Shown: in pieces, positions 38,306 to 49,571 of the stretch
Layout: each line of letters opens with the position of its first letter
Position numbering within the stretch: the first letter of the stretch is position 1
From: DALYLB01 sp033763135
GTDB lineage: Bacteria > Acidobacteriota > Blastocatellia > RBC074
Length of the DNA stretch: 64,000 nucleotides
Direction: 5' to 3'
NCBI GenBank assembly: GCA_033763135.1
Contig: JANRKY010000294.1
Coordinates: forward strand, 1-64,000
Position numbers and translations under genes: made by a program
Notes under the pieces: generated by a model
What the model was told of the DNA's origin: nothing
The model's input: only the letters and a program-made list of their open reading frames with translations
Database searches by the model: none

Positions 38306-41300
38306 ATGAATAAGCCGCTTCTATTATTGCTGCTTTTGCCCGTGGCCTTGATGTTGGGGGCGGGGAAGAGCGTGGGGCAGGCGCGGTTTCAACTGCGCGG
38401 AGAGCCCTTTTTCGCGCATTCGGCGGCCTTCTTCTACAACCGGCTTCCGCGCGAGGAGTGGGGGCCGTCGCTCGTGAAGTTGAAGGAGATGGGGATCAAT
38501 ACGATCGATCTCTACATCGCCTGGAACTGGCACGAGCCGGAGGAGGGGCGGCTCGATTTCGACGGGCGGACGAATCCGCGGCGGGACGTGAAGCGGCTGC
38601 TGCGGATGCTCGACGAGATGGGCTTTGCGGTGATCGTTCGTCCGGGGCCGGTGATTCTCAACGAGTGGCGTAATGGCGGGTATCCGGACTGGCTGCTGGC
38701 GCGGCCGGAGTTCGGCATGGCGGCTGCTGCGCGGCTCGACGGCCACTATCCGCCGCTCTCGGGGCTCGGCGCGAGCAACAGCGAAGAGGCGAGCCGGCAG
38801 TGGCTGGCCAACGAGACGCATCTGCGATACACGCGCAAGTGGTTCGGCGAGGTGATGCGCGAACTGTTGCGCGACCGGCAGGCGACGACGGGCGGCAACG
38901 TCATCGCCATTCAGCTCGACGACGACCAGGCGATCAACCGGGCGAACTACAACGGCCCGATCTTCTGGAACTACATGAACGCGCTCGCCGGCTATCTGCG
39001 CGAGGCGGGCGCGACCGTGCCGCTCTACATCAATCCGACCGACATGCGCGTCTCGGCCGCGGGCGCGCCGCACGGGATCGGCGCGATGGGGCAGTGGTAC
39101 TTCAATTTCGGGAGCGATCCGGCGCTGCGCTGGGAAGATGCGGCCACGCTCCAGTTCTATACCGAGACGCTCAAGACGCAGCCCCACTTTCCGCCGATGA
39201 TCATCGAGTATCAGGCGGGCTGGTACGGGACGGGCGACGACATTTACGCGAAGACGGCCGACGCGACCAACACGCTGCTCTCGTCGCGCGTGATGCTCGG
39301 GATCGGGTTGCAGGGGCTGAACTATTTTCCGGTGCAGGACACGCTCTACCCGGCGGGCTACGAGGTTCCCTGGGCGAATCACTATTACATCTGGGAGTCG
39401 GCGTTGACGCTCGATCGCAAGGAGCGTCCGCGGGCGGCGGCGGTGCATCGCAACGGGCGGCTGGTCGAGGCGTTCAGCCGGGAGCTGGCGAGCGCGCGCC
39501 GGGCGGCCGATCTGGGATTGATCTATCCGATCAGTTCCTACGAGCAGGCGACGCTGACGCGCGAAGAGATTCTGCGCCTCTCGCGCGCGCAGATGCAGGT
39601 GCAGCAGTACTGCCAGCTGCAGCAGGTCTCGGTCGAGTATCTCGATCTCGAATTCCAGCCGCTGGAGCATCTGCAGCGGCACAAGGCGCTGCTGCTGCCG
39701 CTGCCCGACGCGCGAACGGCGGCGCAGGGCAGGGAAGAGATCACGGCGGCCAATGAACCACCGGCCGCGCGTCGCGCCGAGGGCGCGCCGCAGGCGACCG
39801 GGCGGCGGCTGCGATTGTCGGAGGCGGCGCGGCGAAAGCTGGCCGAGTATGTGCGCGCGGGCGGGCGGTTGATCGTCACGCCGGGGCTGCCCGAGGCCGA
39901 TTTTCTGCCGGAGGCGACAGGGAAGATGCTCGTGCTGCCCGATGCGTGGCGGGCGATTCCGATCGAGCCGGGCGCGGCGAAGCGCGACGAGGCGCTCGCA
40001 GGCGTCGCGCGGTCTTCAGAGGCGCTGGCGGCCGTGCTGCAGCAGGCGGGCATTGCCCGGCGGCTCGTTGTCACCGCAAGCTCGGAACCTGCCGGCCCGC
40101 CCCTCCGCGCGATCGAGCCGCAGCTCTTCGCCTCGCTGCTCGTCGGCGAAGGCGGGAGCTTTCTCACCGCCGTCAACTTTCATTCGCAGCGACCGATGCG
40201 CGTCAAGGCGGCCGTGCCCGAGCTGAAGCTCGACCTGCCCGAGTTTTCGCTCCGCCCGCGCGACGCGATGCTGCTGCCGCTGCGCGTTCCGCTCGCGGCG
40301 CCAGGCGGCGAAGAGATCGTCTACGCGACGGCCGAACTGCAGCGCCGCGAACTCGCCAACGGCCGGATTCGGCTGCGCCTTCACGCGCCCGGCCCGGCCG
40401 AGGTCGTTCTCAAACTGCGCCACGCGCCCGAGGGAATCGTCACCATCGATCGCGCGCCGGCGAAGTTCGAATACACCGCTGCATCCGGTCTGCTCACGCT
40501 TCGTCTCGGCGCGCCCGCGAAGCCGGACGGCGAGCGCGAGATCGAGATCGTTTATGAAGCGCTCGCGCCGGCGCTCACGATCCAGCCGGCGCGGCTGATC
40601 CTCGGCGAGACGAACGCGGTCGTCGTCGAGGTGGCGAACCGCGCGGCCGCGCCGCTTCGCGGCCGGCTCGTTCTGACGGTCTCGCGCCTCTTTCGCCGAG
40701 AACGCTTCGAACTCGCGGCCGCCGTCGGCCCGAAGCAGACGGCGCGATTTCGGTTCGAGGTCCCGATCGCGCCGGACGCCGTTGCGGAAGATCCTGTTGC
40801 GCTGACGGCCGCGCTCGCGACCGACAATGGACAGATCCACGCCGCGCTCGTTGCGACGGCCGAGCTTCAACCGCGCTTTGCGTGGCGCATCTTCGCGAAC
40901 TCCTCGTGGCAGCTGCGCGCCGACACCGCGCAGGCCATCGAACCGCCGCTCATCTATCCATCGGACGCCGCGGCCACCCAGGCGCAGTTCAACATCCGCC
41001 TGACGAATCACACCGGCGGCGAGATCACGCTCTCGCGGCGCTCGACGCTCGTCGATTCGCTCCCGCTCAAACTTGCGCCCGATGAGGAGTATCTCAGCAC
41101 CTACACGTACGGCTTCGCTCCCGGCGGAAAATCGGCGCTCAACCCCTTCGCCGTGACGATCAGCGACGGTCTGCGAACCGAGGTCGCACGCGTCAACTTC
41201 GTCGCGCTGCGGAAGGGCGAAGCCGTCGCCTTCGCCTATGACATCGATCGCGACGGCTTCGAAGACATCGTGCTGGAGAACGATCATCTGCGGCTGATTC

Positions 41301-41992
41301 TCTCGCCCCGTGCGGGCGGACGAGCCTTCGCGCTGATCGACAAGCGCACGGGGGCGAACGCCTTCACGAGCGTCGGCGGGCTTCGCGACAGGTTCGTCGA
41401 ACTCGATCCGGCCGATCCGACCCGCAACCCGCGCCGCAAGCGCGGCGCCTGGGGCACCTTCAACCGGCCCTATTCCGCGGAGATCATCGAGGGAATGGGC
41501 GCACGCGCCCAGGTGAAGCTGGCCTACGATGCGCCGGACGTCCACCCCGCCGGCGCGCGCATCGAGCGAACGATCACGCTCCACGCCGGCGACGATTTCT
41601 TCGTGACCGACTACCGCGTTACGCCGAGCGCGGACACGGCGAACGGCAAACAGGCCTTCTGGGCGGCCTCCTCGATCCCGCTCGGCCCCGGGATGCGCTT
41701 TGCCGCCCCCGAGGGGGCCGTCGAGTTCGCTGCCGCCAAAACCCGCTCCCTCGACCCGCAGGCCGGCTGGCTCGCCGCGCAGCTCGCGCCCGATCGCCTT
41801 CTCGCCCTGCTCTGGCGACCCGCCGACGTTCAGACCGCCGAGCTTGAAATGAAGGACTTCTCCTCTCTGCTCAACGTGAAATTCGTCCCCTTTCCCGCCG
41901 CCGCCCCGCAAACCTATCGGCTCGTGACGTACCTGGGACCCATGACGCCGCAGCAACTCGCCGCCGCCCGCGCCCGTCTGATCGAGAAATGA
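38306..41992 (+). CDS. Exported GH35-like glycoside hydrolase, acid/base motif altered
   Basis: A 1228-aa exported protein. A signal peptide (to about 25) leads into a TIM barrel of the GH35 beta-galactosidase type: FFAHSAAFFYNRLPREEW, LKEMGINTIDLYIAWNWHEP, VIVRPGPVILNEWRNGGYPDW. In GH35 the acid/base site reads ENEYG after GG..I..Q; here the aligned stretch is GGNVIAIQLDDDQ, so D205-D207 replace ENE. The nucleophile region MIIEYQAGWYG (E301) is kept. Large beta-sandwich domains fill the C-terminal two thirds. It may act on another sugar, use aspartate, or be a non-catalytic binder. It is probably co-transcribed with the tricorn-like gene and ends at a perfect palindrome. Confidence 0.78.
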   Translation: MNKPLLLLLLLPVALMLGAGKSVGQARFQLRGEPFFAHSAAFFYNRLPREEWGPSLVKLKEMGINTIDLYIAWNWHEPEEGRLDFDGRTNPRRDVKRLLRMLDEMGFAVIVRPGPVILNEWRNGGYPDWLLARPEFGMAAAARLDGHYPPLSGLGASNSEEASRQWLANETHLRYTRKWFGEVMRELLRDRQATTGGNVIAIQLDDDQAINRANYNGPIFWNYMNALAGYLREAGATVPLYINPTDMRVSAAGAPHGIGAMGQWYFNFGSDPALRWEDAATLQFYTETLKTQPHFPPMIIEYQAGWYGTGDDIYAKTADATNTLLSSRVMLGIGLQGLNYFPVQDTLYPAGYEVPWANHYYIWESALTLDRKERPRAAAVHRNGRLVEAFSRELASARRAADLGLIYPISSYEQATLTREEILRLSRAQMQVQQYCQLQQVSVEYLDLEFQPLEHLQRHKALLLPLPDARTAAQGREEITAANEPPAARRAEGAPQATGRRLRLSEAARRKLAEYVRAGGRLIVTPGLPEADFLPEATGKMLVLPDAWRAIPIEPGAAKRDEALAGVARSSEALAAVLQQAGIARRLVVTASSEPAGPPLRAIEPQLFASLLVGEGGSFLTAVNFHSQRPMRVKAAVPELKLDLPEFSLRPRDAMLLPLRVPLAAPGGEEIVYATAELQRRELANGRIRLRLHAPGPAEVVLKLRHAPEGIVTIDRAPAKFEYTAASGLLTLRLGAPAKPDGEREIEIVYEALAPALTIQPARLILGETNAVVVEVANRAAAPLRGRLVLTVSRLFRRERFELAAAVGPKQTARFRFEVPIAPDAVAEDPVALTAALATDNGQIHAALVATAELQPRFAWRIFANSSWQLRADTAQAIEPPLIYPSDAAATQAQFNIRLTNHTGGEITLSRRSTLVDSLPLKLAPDEEYLSTYTYGFAPGGKSALNPFAVTISDGLRTEVARVNFVALRKGEAVAFAYDIDRDGFEDIVLENDHLRLILSPRAGGRAFALIDKRTGANAFTSVGGLRDRFVELDPADPTRNPRRKRGAWGTFNRPYSAEIIEGMGARAQVKLAYDAPDVHPAGARIERTITLHAGDDFFVTDYRVTPSADTANGKQAFWAASSIPLGPGMRFAAPEGAVEFAAAKTRSLDPQAGWLAAQLAPDRLLALLWRPADVQTAELEMKDFSSLLNVKFVPFPAAAPQTYRLVTYLGPMTPQQLAAARARLIEK

Positions 41993-41996
41993 CCGT

Positions 41997-42068
41997 CGCA
42001 TGTAGTCCCGGCTTCAGCCGGAAGCATTCGCATGCGCATGCTTCCGGCTGAAGCCGGGACTACATGCG
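41997..42068. repeat. Perfect 30-bp palindrome between convergent genes (family D)
   Basis: Arms CGCATGTAGTCCCGGCTTCA GCCGGAAGCA (41997-42026) and its exact reverse complement (42039-42068) with a 12-base loop. It sits 4 bases after the GH35-like stop and 29 before the DUF1501 stop, so it can end transcription from both sides. A related single arm is at about 17229, so it belongs to a dispersed family. Confidence 0.85.
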
Positions 42069-42097
42069 GACGGGACTCCATGCGGCTCCGACGGGCG

Positions 42098-43543
<1,446 letters not shown>

Positions 43544-43553
43544 CATTCTCTCC

Positions 43554-45806
43554 TCAATTCACGTAGACAAACTCGTTCGCGTTGAAGAGCGCGTGGCAGA
43601 AATCCACCAGCGCAGCGGCCTCGGCCTGATCGCCTGTGATGGCAGGCACGGGCAGTGCGAGCGGCGCTCCGGCGCTCAGCCGTTCGCGGGCGAAGACGGC
43701 TTGTCGCTGGATGAATGCGCGCGCCGCCTGCAATTGAGCCGCGGTCGGCGAACGGTGATAGGCCAGCTGATACGCGAGCGAGATTTGCTGATCGAGCTGG
43801 CCTGCCTGTTGCGCCAGACGCCCGGCAAACGCCTGGGCCGCGCGCAGCAGCGCCGGATCATTCAATAAATTCAACGCCTGCGGTGCGGTCGTGGTCACGC
43901 TGCGTCGCCCGCAGCTTTCGTGCGTATCGGGCATGTCGAATGCCTGAAACAGCGGGAAGCGCAGCTTGCGCTTTACGTAGACATAGATGCTGCGGCGGTT
44001 TTGCCGATCTTCGCTTTCATTGCGTTTCCAGCCCGTCAGTTCCGCCGGGATTTCAGGATAGACCGACGGCCCGTACATCTGCGGATTGAGCTTGCCGCTG
44101 ACCTGCAAAACCGCGTCGCGCAACTCTTCGCCGGTCAGACGGCGACGGCGAAAATGCCAGAGCGAATGATTGCCGGGATCCGTCTGTGCAGCCTGCTCAT
44201 TGAAGGTCGTCGCCTGCTGATATGCGCTGGAAAGCATCATCAGGCGGTGCATTTTCTTGAGACTCCAGCCCTGTTCGACAAACGTCGCGGCCAGCCAGTC
44301 GAGCAATTCCCGATGTGTTTCGGGTTCGCGCTGCATGCCGAAATCATTGGGCGTGCCGACGATGCCGCGCCCGAAATGGTGCTGCCATAGCCGATTCACC
44401 ATCACCCGCGCGACCAGCGGATTTTTCGGGTCGGTCAGCCAGTTCGCCAATGCCGTGCGGCGCCCCGTGGTCGGCGCATTGTCGCAGGGCGGTATCGTCG
44501 CCGGACGCGGATCGATCACCGACAGCACACCCGGCTGCACCTCCACGTCATAGCCGTTATAAACGCCTCCTTTCAGCAAATGGTGCGACGGCGCTTCGCG
44601 TCCGATGTCCGTGATGCCTGAACCGAGCGGCAGCGGCGCGGGCTTGATCGCGTCAAAGCCCGCCAGCTCCCTGCGCAGAGCGAGCCATCTTTCCTTCTCC
44701 GCTCCCTTCAGCCGCGCCTCGATGTTCTTGCCGTTCTCCCCGGGCGCGAACTGATATTGCCAGCGGGCCATGTGATAGAACGCCCATTGCAGCGGACTGC
44801 GTTTTGCGGGCGGCATCGTCAGAACTTCATCGATCTCTTCGGGATATTTTTCCAGTGCGTCCTCATCGAAATACTTCCACGCGGGCGCTTCGAGCGCGGC
44901 GATCTGTTCGCGAATCGCTTTGGTTTTCTCCTCCCAGACGGCCAGCTTCGCGGCGTATTCCGCCTGCTCCCTTTTCGAGGCCAGAACGAAATCGTCTTTC
45001 GTGCGCATCGCGGCAAAATAGGCCTGCAGTCTGTAATAATCCTTTTGCAGCACCGCATCGAATTTGTGATCGTGGCAGCGCGCGCAGCCGTATGTCGTGC
45101 CGAGAAAGACCGAACCCACCGTATCGGTGATGTCGTTCAGAATCTCCTGCCGCCGCTGCCGCAGATTGCGCGCATTCCATTCGTCGGGAAAATGTCGATT
45201 GAAACCCGTCGCCACCAGCGCGTCGGGATCGTCCGGCCACAGTTCATCGCCCGCGATCTGTTCTTTGACGAAGCGGTCATAAGGCTTGTCACTGTTGAAG
45301 GCGCGAATCACATAGTCGCGGTAGCGCCAGATGTGCGGGCGCGCGTGATCGCCGTTGAATCCATCGGTTTCGGCATAGCGCGCCAGATCGAGCCAGTGTC
45401 GCGCCCATTTCTCGCCATAGCGCGGGCTCGCCAGCAGGCGGTCCACGACGCGCTCAAAGGCTTTCGACGTGCGGTCGTCGAGAAACGCCGCGATCTCTTC
45501 CGGCGTCGGCGGCAGACCCGTCAAATCGTAGGTTGCGCGCCGCAGCAGCGTCACCTTGTCGGCAGGCGCAGCAGGGGAGAGGCCGCTGGCTTCCAGCCTG
45601 GACAGAATGAACGCATCTACCGGCGTCTTCACCCACTTCCGGTTTTTTACGGCCGGCGCCGCCGGTTTTTGCACGGGTTTGTAGGCCCAGTGGTTCAGCC
45701 GCTCCCTGTCAAACGGCAAGTCCTCCGCCACCGCCAGAACGCTGCCCGCCAGCGCAAGAACAAGGAAAACAGCTTTCAGGCTAGGCGTATTGATCACGGT
45801 TTTCAT
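43554..45806 (-). CDS. Exported DUF1549/DUF1553 (PSD1-type) protein with a c-type haem motif
   Basis: A 750-aa protein. A signal peptide (to about 27) is followed by the DUF1549 domain (about 58-265) with VDAFILSRLEASGLSPAAPA and RRATYDLTGLPPTPEE. It contains CARCH (C241-C244-H245), able to bind haem c. The DUF1553 domain fills the C-terminal half (LANWLTDPKNPLVARVMVNR, VGTPNDFGMQREPETHRELL). Unlike many relatives it lacks an N-terminal PSC1 cytochrome domain. The AAGGAG site points to ATG 45806; the open frame further upstream is not coding. It forms a two-gene unit with the DUF1501 protein downstream. Confidence 0.92.
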   Translation of the reverse strand: MKTVINTPSLKAVFLVLALAGSVLAVAEDLPFDRERLNHWAYKPVQKPAAPAVKNRKWVKTPVDAFILSRLEASGLSPAAPADKVTLLRRATYDLTGLPPTPEEIAAFLDDRTSKAFERVVDRLLASPRYGEKWARHWLDLARYAETDGFNGDHARPHIWRYRDYVIRAFNSDKPYDRFVKEQIAGDELWPDDPDALVATGFNRHFPDEWNARNLRQRRQEILNDITDTVGSVFLGTTYGCARCHDHKFDAVLQKDYYRLQAYFAAMRTKDDFVLASKREQAEYAAKLAVWEEKTKAIREQIAALEAPAWKYFDEDALEKYPEEIDEVLTMPPAKRSPLQWAFYHMARWQYQFAPGENGKNIEARLKGAEKERWLALRRELAGFDAIKPAPLPLGSGITDIGREAPSHHLLKGGVYNGYDVEVQPGVLSVIDPRPATIPPCDNAPTTGRRTALANWLTDPKNPLVARVMVNRLWQHHFGRGIVGTPNDFGMQREPETHRELLDWLAATFVEQGWSLKKMHRLMMLSSAYQQATTFNEQAAQTDPGNHSLWHFRRRRLTGEELRDAVLQVSGKLNPQMYGPSVYPEIPAELTGWKRNESEDRQNRRSIYVYVKRKLRFPLFQAFDMPDTHESCGRRSVTTTAPQALNLLNDPALLRAAQAFAGRLAQQAGQLDQQISLAYQLAYHRSPTAAQLQAARAFIQRQAVFARERLSAGAPLALPVPAITGDQAEAAALVDFCHALFNANEFVYVN

Positions 45807-45977
45807 CGCGTCTCCTTGTGCCATTGGCTTATCGGAAATCTTTTTGTCGAGAGCATCCGGAAAGTTTTCGTGATGCGCGTCCGCGAGAATGACGCCGTCC
45901 ATCGAACCCTGCTGGGCGATCAGGCATTGCCAAGTGCGGAAGCGCGAAACAAGGATGCCGAAAAAACAACCCCGCAT

Positions 45978-47240
45978 TCAGAGCGAAAGCGCGTTTCTCA
46001 GCGCGTTCATCGTTTCGCGTTGTCGCCGTTCGACGAACTGGCGAGCCGGGGCGATTTTGGATCTGGCGGCGGCGGGATTTTTCGCCATCGCCAGAACGGC
46101 GGGGACGTAGTTGGCGATTTCGGCTTCCTGATCGAAGTCGAAGAGCCAGTCGCCGAGCCCGATGTCGCGCCACATGAAGCCCTTGCTCGTCTGTTCGGCG
46201 AAGCGTCCGACGATGGCGGGAATGCCGTTGCCGACGGCCATGATCGGCGAGTGCATTTCGAGGCCGAAGAGGCCGGCGGATCGGACATACACGCTGAGGG
46301 CCTCATCGGTCAGCCAGAACTTTTCGCGCCAGACGACGCGCGGTTTGATGTCGTCGGGCAGCCTGTCGTGGATCCATTGTCTGCCGACTTCCATCTGGGT
46401 CATGTCTTCGGGGCAGAGCAGGATTTTGTGTTTGGTTTCGCGGAGGACCGCCGTGATCGCCGCGCGCAGGGGCGCGTGATCGTGTTCGGCCATCGCCTGA
46501 TTGCGGGCGTCGCGCTCGGCATCGAGAGGCTGATTGCGAATCTTCCAATAGGGCGTGTATCGCAGGCGCGGAATGCAGCAGAGAAATTTTCCGGCTTCGA
46601 GCCGATGGGTCTGGAGAAACGCGGTCGCCCGTGCGTCGTCGCGCAGATCGCAGGCGAATGCGCCGTCCGGGGCGAACTCCATCACGGGCGCCTTGACGCC
46701 TTCGCGCTGCGCCTGCTTCAGCGAGGGCGAATCGCGGAAATAGACGAACTTCGCCTGCGTGAGCAGGTTCTTGTCGTTTGTGCCGGATTGAAACGAGCCG
46801 TGGGTGATGCCGTAGACGCCGAATGGCTTGCCCGTGTGCTTGACGAAGGCGGCCACGTCCCTGGAAGCGACGAGCGACGGGCCGGAACCGTGCAGCAGAA
46901 AATCGCACCAGTCGAGCGCAGCCTGCAACTCTGGATCCGACGCTTTGCCGTCTGTGCCGATTGCGCCTTTGATGATCTGTAGTCTGGGAAAGCGCCGATG
47001 CTCCATGGCGATGACTTCGGCGGAGAGATCCTTCGACGCCCACAGACGCACCTCGGCTTCGGGCAGGTGTTTTTCGAGCAGCGTCAGCACGCCCGGCGTG
47101 TGCGCGATGTCGCCGATGTTGACGATCTGCCACGAAGAACGGAGCAGGATGCGCGGCGGCCGTTTCTGCATGGGGATCGCTGCGGGCAGCGCAAGGGCGC
47201 CGGCGGATTGCGAGAGAAAGGTTCTGCGTGTGATGGTCAT
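45978..47240 (-). CDS. Polysaccharide pyruvyl transferase-like protein with a Tat signal
   Basis: A 420-aa protein with the polysaccharide pyruvyl transferase (WcaK-like) pattern: LLRSSWQIVNIGDIAHTPGV near the N-terminus, CDFLLHGSGPSLVASRD, KFVYFRDSPSLKQAQREGV and LFGLEMHSPIMAVGNGIPAI. These enzymes add pyruvate ketals to sugars from PEP. The N-terminus is a Tat signal (MTITRRTFLSQSAGALALP), odd for a PEP-dependent enzyme. It lies in the catabolic cluster, 50 bases after the quinoprotein stop. It may be an exported relative with another role. ATG 47240 is chosen because it begins the Tat motif; the longer frame is a shadow of the next gene. Confidence 0.8.
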   Translation of the reverse strand: MTITRRTFLSQSAGALALPAAIPMQKRPPRILLRSSWQIVNIGDIAHTPGVLTLLEKHLPEAEVRLWASKDLSAEVIAMEHRRFPRLQIIKGAIGTDGKASDPELQAALDWCDFLLHGSGPSLVASRDVAAFVKHTGKPFGVYGITHGSFQSGTNDKNLLTQAKFVYFRDSPSLKQAQREGVKAPVMEFAPDGAFACDLRDDARATAFLQTHRLEAGKFLCCIPRLRYTPYWKIRNQPLDAERDARNQAMAEHDHAPLRAAITAVLRETKHKILLCPEDMTQMEVGRQWIHDRLPDDIKPRVVWREKFWLTDEALSVYVRSAGLFGLEMHSPIMAVGNGIPAIVGRFAEQTSKGFMWRDIGLGDWLFDFDQEAEIANYVPAVLAMAKNPAAARSKIAPARQFVERRQRETMNALRNALSL

Positions 47241-47290
47241 AAACGTGTTCGTCGAGGGGCTGCGGTCGGCCTGCAGACGGCGGCAGCGCG

Positions 47291-49567
47291 TCACGGCAGC
47301 GTAAAGACAAAGATGCCGGACTGGCCGGCGATGGCGATAAACTGCCGGCCGTCGACCGCATATGCCATCGGCGAGGCGATGATGCGCGTGCCGATGTAGT
47401 AATGCCAGAGATACCGGCCGGTGCGGTTGTCGAGCGCGATCAGGTTGCCGTCGTGAGACGACGCAAAGACGACGCCGCCCGCGGTCGCCAAGACGCCGGT
47501 CGAGGACGCGCCCACCTGCAATGGAAAATTCCATTTTACTGCGCCGGTCAGTGCATCGAGCGCCCGCACGGCGCCCGGCGCGCCGTCGGCGTCCACTTCC
47601 ACGCCGCCGCCCGTGTAGCCCTGTCCCGGAATCGGGCTTTTGGTTGCGCTGGTATAGGTCGCGCAGGCTTCGCGAACCGACACCAGGAAGAAGCCGGTCG
47701 CCGGATCATACGAGGGCGATCCCCAGTTCGCCGCGCCCGCCGCATCGGGGCAGACGTGATTGCCCTGCGGCGTCGGCGTCGTATTCGGCAGCACGATCGG
47801 ACGGCCTTTGGCGTCGAGCCCCCGAGCCCAGGTCTGTCTGGCGAAGGCCCGGCCGGTTAAAAACTCTCCCGTCTCGCGATCCAGCACATAATAGAACGCG
47901 TTGCGCTGCGCCGTGACGAGCAGCCTGCGTTTGCGTCCGTTTACCGCGCCGTCGATCAGCATCGGCGTTTCGTTGGCGTCCCAGTCGTGAACGTCGTGGG
48001 GCGTGAATTGAAACCACCATTTCATCCGCCCCGTCTCGGGATCGAGGGCGAGAACGGAGCACGAATAGAGATTATCGCCGCCGCGGACCGAGCCGTCGTA
48101 GTCCGGCCCCGGGTTGCCTGTTGTCCAGAAGAGCGTCTTCGTGTCGGCATCGTAGGCGCCGGTCATCCACGTCGGGGCGCCGCCGAAATCGGCCGCCGAT
48201 TCGGGCTCCCAGGTCTTTCGGTTCGGATCGCCGGGTTGCGGCGTCGTGTAGGTTCGCCACAGCTTTTTGCCCGTCGCCGCATCGAAGGCATCCACATAGC
48301 CCGTCAATGCGCATTCGCCCGCGGTCACGCCGACAATGATCCTGCCGTCGATCGCCAGCGGCGCGTGGGTGTTGGAGAGGCCCTTGCGGTAATCGTCCTG
48401 CTCGACATCCCAGATCACGTTGCCGCTTTTGGCGTCGAGCGCGACAAGATGCATATCCAGCGTCGCGAGAAACACGCGGTCCCCGAGCACAGCCACGCCG
48501 CGATTGGTCATCACCGTACAGTGGCTGGCGACATTGGGCAGTTGGCGCGTGTATTTCCAGACCGGCTGTCCCGTACGCGCATCGAGCGCCGTCACATTGC
48601 TCAGCGGGCCGGTCACGAACATCAGTCCATCGACGACGATCGGCGTCGTCTCGATCGCCGTGCCGCCGAGCTGATGCGTCCACGCGCTTTTGAGTCCGGC
48701 GACATTCCGCGGCGTGACCTGTTTCAGCCCGGAATAATGCGTGCCGCGCAGATCGCCCCAGTACGTCAGCCAGTTCTGCGGCTCGGCCTGCGCGTTTTGC
48801 AGCCGCGCAAAGGTCACGTTGAAATCCGCAGCCGGCCGCCAGTTCGGATCGGGCGCGTATGCCGGTTCGGCCTTGAGCAGAAACGCCAGCAGATCGCTGC
48901 GATCCCGATCGCTCAGGACGGGATGCGGCTGCCGGCTCGTTTCGATCCGCACGGCGCGTTTGTCGAGGAAGCGCCAGCGCCGCTGCTCATCGAGCAGATG
49001 CAGGGCGAACGTGTCCTCGTGCTTTTTGAGCCCGCGCACGACGGCGCCCCCGGCAAGACGCGCGCTCACGAACGCGATCGGCGCCTGCATGCCTCTGACG
49101 ATTTCGGGCGCTCGCCGGCGATTGCGCACGTCCGTCAGGTCCGCAGCGAGAATGTCGCCGCGCCCGCCGAACATATGGCACGTGCTGCAGCGCGCCGCGC
49201 CGAAAAACAATTGTCGCCCCGCGCCGGCATCTCCGATTCCGGTCTCTGTCCTGCCCGCATCGGCGAGCGAGCGCAGATAGGCGATGATCCTGCGCGCGTC
49301 AGCCTCCGGCATCGGGATCGCGGGCATCTGCGTGCCGGGAATGCCCTGGGTGATGTTGCGGATCAATTCCGCATCGGAGCCGCCGTGCTTCCATTGCCCC
49401 GTTGTCAAATCGGAGGCGCGTCCGCCCTTCGCGTTGTTGCCATGACAGGCGGAACAACTTTGCGAAAAGAGACGCGCGCCTTCATTGACCGCATTGTCGG
49501 GATGCTGCGTCAGCCCTGCCCCGACAGGCGCCAATAGCAGGAGACAGAGGAGAAGAATTCGTCGCAT
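47291..49567 (-). CDS. PQQ-dependent dehydrogenase with two N-terminal cytochrome c domains
   Basis: A 758-aa exported quinohaemoprotein. A signal peptide (to about 20) is followed by two c-type haem sites, CSACH (C38-C41-H42) and CSTCH (C127-C130-H131), then an eight-bladed PQQ propeller (about 265-758). The propeller has the known FGGAPTWMTGAYDADTKTLF and TTGNPGPDYDG region, and HDVHDWDANETPML around the active site. It should oxidise an alcohol or sugar and pass electrons to its own haems. Most quinohaemoprotein dehydrogenases carry the haem domain at the C-terminus; here it is N-terminal and doubled. It starts 4 bases after the beta-helix gene ends. Confidence 0.9.
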   Translation of the reverse strand: MRRILLLCLLLLAPVGAGLTQHPDNAVNEGARLFSQSCSACHGNNAKGGRASDLTTGQWKHGGSDAELIRNITQGIPGTQMPAIPMPEADARRIIAYLRSLADAGRTETGIGDAGAGRQLFFGAARCSTCHMFGGRGDILAADLTDVRNRRRAPEIVRGMQAPIAFVSARLAGGAVVRGLKKHEDTFALHLLDEQRRWRFLDKRAVRIETSRQPHPVLSDRDRSDLLAFLLKAEPAYAPDPNWRPAADFNVTFARLQNAQAEPQNWLTYWGDLRGTHYSGLKQVTPRNVAGLKSAWTHQLGGTAIETTPIVVDGLMFVTGPLSNVTALDARTGQPVWKYTRQLPNVASHCTVMTNRGVAVLGDRVFLATLDMHLVALDAKSGNVIWDVEQDDYRKGLSNTHAPLAIDGRIIVGVTAGECALTGYVDAFDAATGKKLWRTYTTPQPGDPNRKTWEPESAADFGGAPTWMTGAYDADTKTLFWTTGNPGPDYDGSVRGGDNLYSCSVLALDPETGRMKWWFQFTPHDVHDWDANETPMLIDGAVNGRKRRLLVTAQRNAFYYVLDRETGEFLTGRAFARQTWARGLDAKGRPIVLPNTTPTPQGNHVCPDAAGAANWGSPSYDPATGFFLVSVREACATYTSATKSPIPGQGYTGGGVEVDADGAPGAVRALDALTGAVKWNFPLQVGASSTGVLATAGGVVFASSHDGNLIALDNRTGRYLWHYYIGTRIIASPMAYAVDGRQFIAIAGQSGIFVFTLP

Positions 49568-49571
49568 AGAA

